Origin: Ettlia oleoabundans
Taxonomy: Eukaryota > Chlorophyta > Chlorophyceae > Chlamydomonadales
NCBI GenBank assembly: GCA_019693395.1
Contig: JAAMXP010000002.1
Location: 1 to 17,961 of the forward strand
DNA length: 17,961 bases
Reading direction: 5' to 3'
Shown: in pieces, positions 11,041 to 17,961 of the stretch
How the letters are laid out: each line of letters begins with the position of its first letter
How positions within the stretch are numbered: the first letter of the stretch is position 1
The notes under the pieces: generated by a model
What the model was told of the DNA's origin: nothing
Seen by the model: only the letters and a program-made list of their open reading frames with translations
Databases searched by the model: none
Made by a program: the position numbers and the translations under genes

Positions 11041-11070
11041 GCAGGCTACGCACAGCTAGGCGTAGCCTGC
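11041..11070. repeat. Perfect 11-bp inverted repeat (hairpin)
   Basis: Bases 11041-11051 (gcaggctacgc) pair perfectly with 11060-11070 (gcgtagcctgc) around an 8-base loop (acagctag). The stem is G/C-rich and would be stable in RNA or single-stranded DNA. It stands about 220 bases after the nicastrin stop and 103 bases before the next ATG, so it could lie in either gene's untranslated region. Confidence 0.75.
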
Positions 11071-11172
11071 TGTCCATCGCGGCTTCACGCCCTATCAACA
11101 CCGAAATTGCCTCCGCATTCTTGATATAGATCAACCCTTAGGGTTACCTGCAGCCACCGAAGGGCTGCAAGC

Positions 11173-14100
11173 ATGCGGCGCGCTGCCTGCGGACTGCTGG
11201 CCAGGGCGCTGCGGGGCGATGCAGGGCTACCCGCGGTGCCAGGGGTCCCACCTGCAACCGCCGATGCGGCGCAGGTGAGCAAGGGGCTGCCAACTTGCCG
11301 CCGCTGCACCGGTGGCGCATAAAAATTTTGTTTCGCACTCGGACTCCACTACCGTCGCTGGCTGGTGCAGATTTGGATGATGTGTGAGGGAAGGCAGCCA
11401 CTGACTGTGCGGGGGTATCGGCGCCGCCTCAGCGCCGTGCCAGCGGTAGCCGAGCCAGCAGCAACCGCCATCAGCGAACAGCAAGGGGCCGCACCACCGC
11501 ATATCTCACAGCCCACATCACTCACAACACCATATTGTGAGGCTGGGCCCACTGACAAGGTTGATGGCCCGCTAGCCGGTGACGCCGCAAGCAGCGCAGT
11601 TGCAGGGTTAGCAGCACAAGTGGGCAATAGAGATGGCAGTGCAGTTCAGCAAAGTGAGCAGGAACAGGGCGAGCCACGCCGCCCCTACATATATTTGGGT
11701 GCTGGAAAGCAGCGCAGACCATGGCAGGAGCGGCAGCTCATGGAGCAACAGCAGCAGCACGGAAGCCACGTCCACAGACAGCAACAGTGGCGGGAGCAGG
11801 GACAGGTGGTGCAGTCAGGTAATGAGGGGGACAGGCAGCATATGCAGCAGCGGACGCTTTTGCCAAACCACCAGCATGCAAGCCAGAACAAGAGGCTGAG
11901 GTACAAGCTGGCGATGAGCCTGCTGCACCACAGCAAAAACTGCCAGATGGTGAGAGACTGCTTTAGCAAGTGTGCTTATCTTGAATCATGAGTCAAGCCA
12001 TACAGGGGAACCGGGGTGCCGGCAAGGTGGATGAGACTTTTGACACCCAAAGCTTGGGGTAGGGAAAGTTGGAGTGAGTCATTGCCCTTAAAAACTGTTT
12101 GCAGTGCAATAGAAGTCAAACGTAGGGTTCTGCAGTGCAGCTATCAGCTGTTACAGCCATGCAAGACTGATGGTCGACTGCAGGGGCTGCTCCGCTACCC
12201 ATCAGCAAGCTGCAGGCTGCAAGCTGTGTTTTTTGCTGCTTGCGCTGCCAGCTGTGTTCCTCTGTAGCACCTGATCCTTTTCTCTCCTGCGTGCTGCGCA
12301 CACTGTTGATTCCGCAGGTGGTGGAGCACTTGCAGCAACAGGCAGGGTGGCAAGCTCTGGGCAGCCGAGAGCTGACCATTGCCTGCTCACAGTTGGGCAA
12401 GCACTACACCAAGCTGTACAAGTCTACCAGGAAGACCGGCGGGGATGCAGGTGAGCCCCAAGACGGCAGCCAGTTGGGTGGAATGCAAATGCACTTATGT
12501 AGCCTGCTCTACTCTGCATGTTGCTATGCCATCAAGATTTTGGTTGCTGCTCGATAACGCAGATAACAACAGGAGCCACTGTGAAACGGTGTTCAGGATG
12601 GTGGCGCAGCGCTTTGCTGATCTGGATAGCCAGGTAGGGTGCGCCGTTGTTGCGGGGCTGCTTGGTGCGGTGATCGCTGTTTGCCTGCAGGTCTGCTCAT
12701 GCCTACCTGGGCCAGACTTGTACATCCACCCTGGCCGGCTGCCATTTGCCTACTATGTGTCCTGTAGTCATCCAGTACGCCCCTGCTGGCTCATTGCTCT
12801 TATCCCTGTTTGGGTATGCCTGCGTCTCCCCTCCCCTAGTAGGCCTTGGCCACTGCGGTGTGGATGTGTGCTCGCTTCCACTGGCTGCCGCCACCAGAAC
12901 TGCGGGCCGCCTGGGAGGCTGAGGTGTGGCGGCGGAGGGAGCAGTTCAACCTGATTGAGACCTCAAACATCATGTTCAGGTGATGGTGATGACAAACTCC
13001 ATGGCTTCCATCTGTGTTGCATGACAAACAAACCACCAAAGAGCAGCCTGTCACCCTCCACCCCTCAACTGCTTCCACCTGCTCTTTCCGTCGGCTTGAC
13101 TCCCAACGCATCCCTGCTCTCCTGTTCTGTCTCACGGCTTGATTTTGTACCACAGCTCAACTTGCTGAGCTGAAATGTTTTCAAATGTCCAGACATCCCT
13201 TACAACTCGCTTCCCTGTCCCCCGCCATCTTTAGTGTACTACGCCAACCTGCCTGGCTCCCCCTTATGTGTGGGTGCAGCCTGGGTGTGCTGCACTGGGA
13301 CCCGGGCCACCTGCTGATGGTGGCGCTGCTGGACCAGGCGCTGCAGCGGCGGCAGCACCTCACGCCCTGGATGGCCTGCAACATGATGTGGGGATGCGCG
13401 CGCATGACGTGAGTCCCATGGCTGGGGCTGTCGCTGTCAATGCTGCGTGTTGTTGAGTTAAAGGGAGGTAGACCTGGGCCCTCCAGTACGCTTGCTTTAA
13501 CAGGTGGCACGTTGATTGCATCTAAGTTTCCGAGGGGCTGTAGCTTGCCAGTTGCCTGCCTGCCTGCCTGTCTGCCTGCTGCCTGCTGCCTCCTCCTCAC
13601 TGGGTCACCCTGCCCCTGTTCCTACCTGCACCCTGCCGCCTCTTGTTACCTTGCGTTCAAAAGGAAGTTCCCTCCTTCTTTGCCACATTTCTCTCACTGC
13701 ATTGTCATTCTCAGGTTTGGCGCCAACACCACTTCCTGTTGCACCCTCTCATGCCCCGCAGTGACTTCCACCCGGGCCCTGAGCGCCTGGTGCAGATGGT
13801 GGAGGCCATGCTGCCCCTGCTGAACAAATTCGCGCCGGAGTCATTCTGCTCACTCATTTTCAGCTTGGCTTGCCTGCGCTGCCGCCCGGGTGCGTGGGTG
13901 GTGAATGATCACGGGCTGCTTGGCTACAGGGGTGGCTTGGATGTGCCATGGAATAGAGCACCAGCGACATGCAGCGCTGGCCTTACACAGCCAGCCGGCA
14001 CGGAGCCTCTCTGGGGTAACTTACAGGGGTAGATTGTGGCTAATGGTCAGGTTGGGGGTTGCCCGGGTTGGCGGAGAGGTTTGAGATTCATTCACTGCCT

Positions 14101-16151
14101 ATTACAGCCCATGGCCTGCTTTGCGTACTGCGCAGATGACGTGGCCATGACTGCCATTTTGGATGCCTTTGAACGAGTGTTAGACAAGTCCAACTGCAGG
14201 TGACTGCTGTGTGACGCTTGGGCTGTACTTTGTCAGACCAGTCGCAGTAAGGAGTGCTCTTTGTGCATGCAAAGCCTATCTAGATGATTGGAATATCCTG
14301 CTCATGCACATTATATCTTTCCGTCCAATTACTTCTCGTTTCTTTGCAGGCAGCTGGTGACCATTGTTTGGTCCATGGGTGCGCTGGGTCTGGAAGGCGT
14401 GGTCACGGAGGCGATGTGGGCGCGCATCAACGCCAAGGCGCTGGCTGTTGCTGACCAGTTCAACTTTGCTTCCACTCCTTTCTTCATATTTGGCGCGGCA
14501 CGCCTGCAGCTGCCTCCTCAAGGTGTGTGCGGGCCTGCAAGCGGCTGGGGCCAGGCATGGCTGGGCGGCTGGTGGTTGGTGGGGTTGCTACGCATGTTGT
14601 GCAGGCCAGCGCCACCTCACTGCAGCTGCCAACATCAGTCTTGCCTGCCGCTTATGGGAACGACCCGGTTGCACTGCTTTCAAAATCGCCACTGGTCGCT
14701 CCTGTGGCTGGCCACACACACGTCTGCGCTGCAGAGGAGCTTATGCGGCTGCTGCTGGACAAGGCCTGGCACTTTATATCAGAGCTCCGTACTGGTGATG
14801 TCTCGGTGGGTAGCAGTGCTCCTCTTTGTGCCTGGCCATAAACTCACTGTGGTATGGAAGATCAAAAGCATTGTTGCAGATCAACATCACCGCTCTTCTC
14901 ACCACATTAAAATGTACCAGCGGGCCTTGGCTGCCTGCCACATCAGACGCAGCAGGCAGGCAGGCGCCCACCCGGCACAGTGGCGGTCATAGTGTGCAAA
15001 GTGCTGCCAGGTGCTGCTGCCACTAGACTTGCGTTGCCTTGTTCACCCGCTTGGTCTGCGTGCCTGCTTCCTAAGCATGCAGGTCACGCTATGGGCGCTG
15101 TCACGGCTGGGGCACAGAGTCGGGGATGAGTTTGTGAGCCAAGAATTTGTTGAGGTGAGTGGGTGTTGCTTGCGGAGTAATTGGTGTGCTTGTTCGACTG
15201 ATCGGGAGCTTGCGGTGGCAAACAAAGAAGTGTGGGCCGCAGTTTTTGGCTTGATCTGAATGGTGCGCTATGGAATCGTGCACGCTTCAGCATGGGTCTG
15301 CCATCAAGCGGGCAGCTCGCATTGTACAGTGCCAGCGTGTGGCTGAGCACATAGCCTGCACGTTGGGCAGCAAAGCTGGTTGCGAAGAGACCGCTGCGAA
15401 GTTGACACAACAACTGCCACTCATAGTGCTTCCCACCCCTCTCATCTCTGCTGCCACCTGCAACCCACCCACGGCTGCCTCCTGCAGGCCATGCTCGCTC
15501 GCTTCCACGCACACAACAGGGAGCGGCGCGCCACGCTGCGACAGCTGTCATCGCTGCTGTTCTCTCTGCTTAACCTCAAGTGCGTGCTCACCAGGCAGAG
15601 AGTCCGTTCATTGTGCTGCTCAAGCTTCCGCACATGGCAGTGGGAGATAGCAAGCAGTTCACATTGCTGCTAGCGGCCTGTTTTCTTTGCCCTGCGCACG
15701 GCCCTGTACTTTGCCACCCACGGTTCAACACAACCGCTGCATTCTTGCTGTAGGTTCTCAATGCCGCGTGCGGTCCTAGCGGATTTCATCGCCTCCATTG
15801 ATGCGGTGCTGCAAGAGTCAGAGCAGCCGCTGCACAGCACTGACGCCTCCATGCTGTTGTCAGCCTTTGAGGGCTTCCAGTCAGTGGAGGGGCTGACGCT
15901 GCTGAAACGGTGCGTGGGAAGTGGAACTACCGGGGGTGTGTGTGGGGGGGGTGTTGGGTGCTGCATTGCTTTGGCTTGGCCGCCGCTTGAACACTAGCGG
16001 CAGTCGCCATATATTGTCGTTATTAGCATCTGCCTCTTGCAGGCACATCATGGGTGGGAGCAACAAAGACACGGGTTCCATAGCGGAGGTGCCAGACACC
16101 AATGAAATGATATGGTGGGACGATTCGCAAAAGCCGCAGCTACAGCCGTAG
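11173..16151 (+). CDS. Helical-repeat protein of FASTK/HPR or OPR type, probably organellar
   Basis: Fourteen exons join in phase: 11173-11274, 11371-11949, 12318-12450, 12563-12633, 12843-12979, 13280-13408, 13762-13889, 14136-14199, 14350-14524, 14605-14805, 15083-15154, 15488-15579, 15754-15909 and 16043-16151, giving 715 residues. Exon 1 is a basic amphipathic presequence (MRRAACGLLARALRG), suggesting organelle import. Exon 2 (residues 35-227) is Gln/Ala-rich and probably disordered. From about residue 228 a helix motif recurs with Leu/Trp/Phe and small residues: LATAVWMCARFHW, NIMFSLGVLHW, ACNMMWGCARM, FCSLIFSLACLR, LVTIVWSMGALGLE, SVTLWALSRLGH, LSSLLFSLLNLK and MLLSAFEGF. This resembles the helical repeats of FASTK-family and algal OPR proteins, which bind organelle RNA. 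No C-terminal RAP domain is visible; the end is acidic and Trp-bearing (EMIWWDDSQKP). Function is inferred only. Exon 2 could instead end at 11819, and the 368-base intron after it may hide an exon. Confidence 0.75.
13553..13592. repeat. TGCC microsatellite in intron of helical-repeat gene
   Basis: A run of TGCC units grades into TGC/CTGCC repeats inside the intron 13409-13761. It also adds to the pyrimidine-rich tract ahead of the acceptors at 13714 and 13761. Confidence 0.75.
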
Positions 16152-16470
16152 TGCTACTTGGGTTGTTGACCTTCTTCTTGCAGTGGAAAATGAAAAATAA
16201 ATAGTCATCTGTCCAAAACCCCGAGGCTGCCTGGCGTTACAGCCTCGTAGCGTCGTTCATTAACATTGTCGAGCGGTAGTGCCAAATGCAAAGGAAAGCA
16301 CCACGGTGCTGCAAGCCTGGGTTACACATATCGTCATCAACGGCGAGGATGAAATAACTCGAGCCATTCAATTCTATCCCTTTCGTATATCTTCGACTTT
16401 GTCATGCTCCAACATGCCGGCCGAGCCTCGGGTTGTGCAGGCTAGACACTTGGGCATGCATGCTACTGAC
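16152..16470. other. 3' flank of helical-repeat gene
   Basis: These 319 bases lie between the stop codon and the minisatellite. They carry one AATAAA motif early on. No exon or RNA gene can be supported; a 68-codon open frame at 16279-16485 ends in the repeat array and resembles nothing I recognise. Confidence 0.5.
16196..16201 (+). terminator. Candidate AATAAA poly(A) signal
   Basis: A canonical aataaa hexamer lies 45 bases after the stop codon of the helical-repeat gene, in a short A-rich stretch (tgaaaaataaatag). The position fits a poly(A) signal, although many green algae use TGTAA instead. Confidence 0.4.
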
Positions 16471-17085
16471 TCTCCCATGCCGTGACTCTGCCCTCCCATG
16501 CCGTGCGTTACTCTCCCATGCCGTGATGCAGCTCTCCCATGCCGTGACTCTGCCCTCCCGTGCCGTGCGCTGCTCTCCCATGCCGTGCTGTTGCCCTCCC
16601 ATGCCGTGATGCAGCTCTCCCATGCCATGACTCTGCCCTCCCATGCCGTGCGCTGCTTTCCCATGCCATCATGCAGCTCTCCCATGCAGTGTGCTGCTCT
16701 CCCATGCCTTGCCTCTGCTGTCCCATGCCGTGACTCTGCCCTCCCATGCCGTGATGCAGCTCTCCCATGCCGTGACTCTGCCCTCCCGTGCCGTGCGCCT
16801 CTCTCCCCTGCCATGTGCCGCTGTCCCATGCCGTGATGCAGCCCTGCCACGCCATGATGCCCCTCCCCATGCCGAAATGTAGCTCTCCCATGCCGTCCGC
16901 TGCTCTCTCATGCCATGATGCAGGCTTCCCATGCCGTGGTGCTGCCCTCCCATGCCGTGCGCTACTCTCCCATGCCGTGACTCTGCCCTGCCATGCCGTG
17001 ATGCAGAGCTCTCCCATCCCGTGATGTTGCCCTCCCATGCCGTGCACTACTCTCCCATGCCGTGCTTTGGTCTCCCATGCCGTAT
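16471..17085. repeat. Minisatellite, about 30 units of 20-21 bp
   Basis: About thirty units begin with tcccatgccgtg and end in one of a few 8- or 9-base tails. The three main types are A (tail actctgccc, 21 bp), C (tail cgctgctc, 20 bp) and B (tail atgcagctc, 21 bp). At the left end they follow in the order A-C-B, so the sequence repeats every 62 bp (A at 16473 and 16535, C at 16494 and 16556). Further right the order is broken by extra or mutated units. The array sits between the convergent 3' ends of the helical-repeat and MATH genes. Both strands stay open over long stretches; I read these frames as a by-product of the repeat. Confidence 0.92.
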
Positions 17086-17104
17086 GAATGTCTGCTCACA
17101 TGTT
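17086..17104. repeat. 19-bp direct repeat, left copy
   Basis: The 19 bases gaatgtctgctcacatgtt begin right where the minisatellite ends and recur perfectly at 17343-17361. The two copies flank 238 bases of unrelated sequence, like a target-site duplication. Confidence 0.85.
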
Positions 17105-17342
17105 TTTTGTATTCAGGAAAAATTCGACAGATGCGCAGCTTGAATGATGTGTCAGTTGCGGCAGTGTCGTTCTGATCGCAGTCAAGTTACAGCAGGTCGC
17201 ATAACCAAACAGTGATCTGAGATCATGTCCGTTGAAACATCCACATGCTAGTATCACTGGCAATAGGCTCGTATGAAGCACAGCTACTGCCAGCACTGCA
17301 GCTGCTGCAGGCTGATACACAACTAGCCATAACCCCCTACAA
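17105..17342 (-). mobile_element. Possible short retroposed insertion between 19-bp direct repeats
   Basis: The 238-base segment is bounded by identical 19-base repeats. On the minus strand its 3' end is A-rich (gaatacaaaa) and runs straight into the repeat, the arrangement left by target-primed insertion of a SINE-like element or a truncated retrocopy. It has no long open frame of recognisable origin and no clear terminal inverted repeats. I could not find convincing tRNA-type A and B boxes, so the class is open; a duplication by slippage or recombination is an alternative. Confidence 0.35.
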
Positions 17343-17361
17343 GAATGTCTGCTCACATGTT
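17343..17361. repeat. 19-bp direct repeat, right copy
   Basis: Perfect copy of 17086-17104, 32 bases beyond the stop codon of the MATH-domain gene on the minus strand, so it probably lies in that gene's 3' UTR. Confidence 0.85.
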
Positions 17362-17392
17362 CAACCCACAGTAGCATACACTCCACGAAAAG

Positions 17393-17961
17393 TTATGGCA
17401 GCACCGGCGCAGCAGCACCGTTGACTGCCGGTGCACCACCTTCGCCCAGCGCTGCTCTCGCTGCCGCTGTGACAGCAGGTGGCACCACGCGTATTGAGAT
17501 GCGCACCGCCAGCCTGTCGCCGGCCAGGTACGAGCGGTCTGTGCGTGTGAGCTCCTCCTGAGGCATCATGCGCGTCTTGCCCCAGTTCTGCGTCTGGGCC
17601 GTGAAGCTGTCCTTGCCGCAGTCCACCACGTAGTGAAGGGCCTCCTGCTGGTAGCATGAGGCAGGGTGGGTCAGAGCAGGTGCCGGGGCTCGGCAAAGAG
17701 GCTGTCACTACGCAGATGGGGGCGCAGCGCAGCGCAGCATTACAGCAAGGCCGCACACAGTGGGTTAACAGCAGCACGACACAGTTAGCCAGCCAGCCAG
17801 CCACCCTGTTTCTTCTGCCCGTTCACAAATGAATCAAAGCGCCATCATGACACCCACCTTGGACTGGTCGAGGAAAGAGAACTCATAGTGTGCCTCAATC
17901 GCTGCTAGACCGGCGGCCTGAGCCTGGGCATAGTTGCACTCAAGGTAGGCTGCAAGCGGAT
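17393..17961 (-). CDS. MATH-domain protein, 3' end only
   Basis: Two exons are visible: one from the right edge to 17858, and 17647 (or 17644)-17393 ending in TAA. They join in phase. The first encodes LAAYLECNY and AHYEFSFLDQSK, the second EALHYVVDCGKDSF, NWGKTRMMPQEEL, DRSYLAGDRLAVRISIRV and an Ala/Val-rich tail of about 28 residues. The order of a YLE strand, an F-x-F-L-x-Q strand, a central W-G and a final L-A-G-D-x-L-x-V-x-I strand matches the C-terminal half of a MATH (TRAF-like) domain. MATH domains bind substrates or partners, often next to BTB or ubiquitin-protease domains. No such domain follows here, so any partner domain would have to lie upstream, outside the window. A cag 17 bases from the edge means an exon boundary could fall there. 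Confidence 0.72.
17787..17802. repeat. AGCC microsatellite in MATH-gene intron
   Basis: Four AGCC units (the last one imperfect) lie inside the intron 17648-17857 of the MATH-domain gene. This is a low-complexity tract with no evident role. Confidence 0.6.

Larger units (their letters stand above)
10822..11172. other. Intergenic: nicastrin 3' UTR and upstream region of helical-repeat gene
   Basis: This 351-base gap separates two genes on the same strand. It holds a tgtaa motif at 10848-10852, an attaaa at 10981-10986 and a strong inverted repeat at 11041-11070. I see no coding exon. It must contain the 3' end of the nicastrin transcript and the promoter of the next gene. Confidence 0.55.

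Noticed and set aside
12634..12842. Extra exon in the helical-repeat gene after the cag at 12690
   Set aside because: Direct joining of 12633 to 12843 keeps phase and gives a natural helix (DSQ then ALATAVW). The intervening frame has no repeat motif.
13715..13761. Alternative acceptor (tcag at 13714) for exon 7 of the helical-repeat gene
   Set aside because: It would keep a different frame that stops soon after; the acceptor at 13761 restores the frame encoding FHPGPERLVQMVEAM.
16374..17047. Open frames of 80-179 codons on both strands rich in R-H-G-R or A-L-P-C repeats
   Set aside because: They arise from the minisatellite, which is open in several frames at once, and have no support as genes.
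16471..17085. CRISPR-like array
   Set aside because: Units are 20-21 bp and stand directly head to tail; there are no unique spacers, and the context is a eukaryotic nuclear genome.
17105..17342. tRNA-derived SINE on the basis of a tggctagttg stretch near the minus-strand 5' end and a ggttatgcgacc stretch further on
   Set aside because: Both differ from the A- and B-box consensus at key positions; I keep only the direct repeat and A-rich end as evidence.
1..17961. An operon-like or defence-type gene cluster
   Set aside because: All recognised genes are intron-split housekeeping-type eukaryotic genes on both strands with no shared pathway.

Overview
The window looks like nuclear DNA of a green alga (Chlorophyta; the class cannot be fixed from sequence alone). 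The genes are split by many short GT-AG introns, mostly with gtgagt-, gtgcgt- or gtgggt-type donors and pyrimidine-ctgcag acceptors. Intergenic spaces are short, G/C-rich microsatellites are common, and the protein families (algal OvoA, plant-type DUF1279, nicastrin, helical-repeat organelle protein, MATH domain) fit that group. All exon models were built by hand from reading-frame continuity, intron phase and remembered family motifs; nothing was aligned or searched.

Layout. (1) 376-4278, minus strand: an OvoA-type 5-histidylcysteine sulfoxide synthase gene in at least 11 exons, whose C-terminal part runs off the left edge. (2) 4279-4616: a head-to-head promoter with a nearly symmetrical TATA element at 4301-4313. 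(3) 4617-6263, plus strand: a DUF1279 (FAM210-like) membrane protein with a transit-peptide-like N-terminus, 5 exons. (4) 6904-10821, plus strand: nicastrin, the ectodomain subunit of gamma-secretase, 9 exons, 785 residues, complete from signal peptide to C-terminal membrane helix. (5) 11173-16151, plus strand: a 14-exon, about 715-residue helical-repeat protein of the FASTK/HPR or OPR type, probably imported into an organelle. (6) 16152-17392: a convergent intergenic region with a minisatellite of about 30 units and, next to it, a 238-bp segment flanked by a perfect 19-bp direct repeat. (7) 17393-17961, minus strand: the 3' end of a MATH-domain gene that runs off the right edge.

The genes do not form a pathway. 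They are ordinary eukaryotic neighbours: ovothiol biosynthesis, an organelle membrane protein, intramembrane proteolysis, organelle RNA metabolism (inferred) and a MATH adaptor. I see no prokaryotic-type system, CRISPR array or operon. The points most worth a second look are the algal OvoA and nicastrin genes, the RAP-less repeat protein, the higher-order minisatellite and the possible retroposed insertion.
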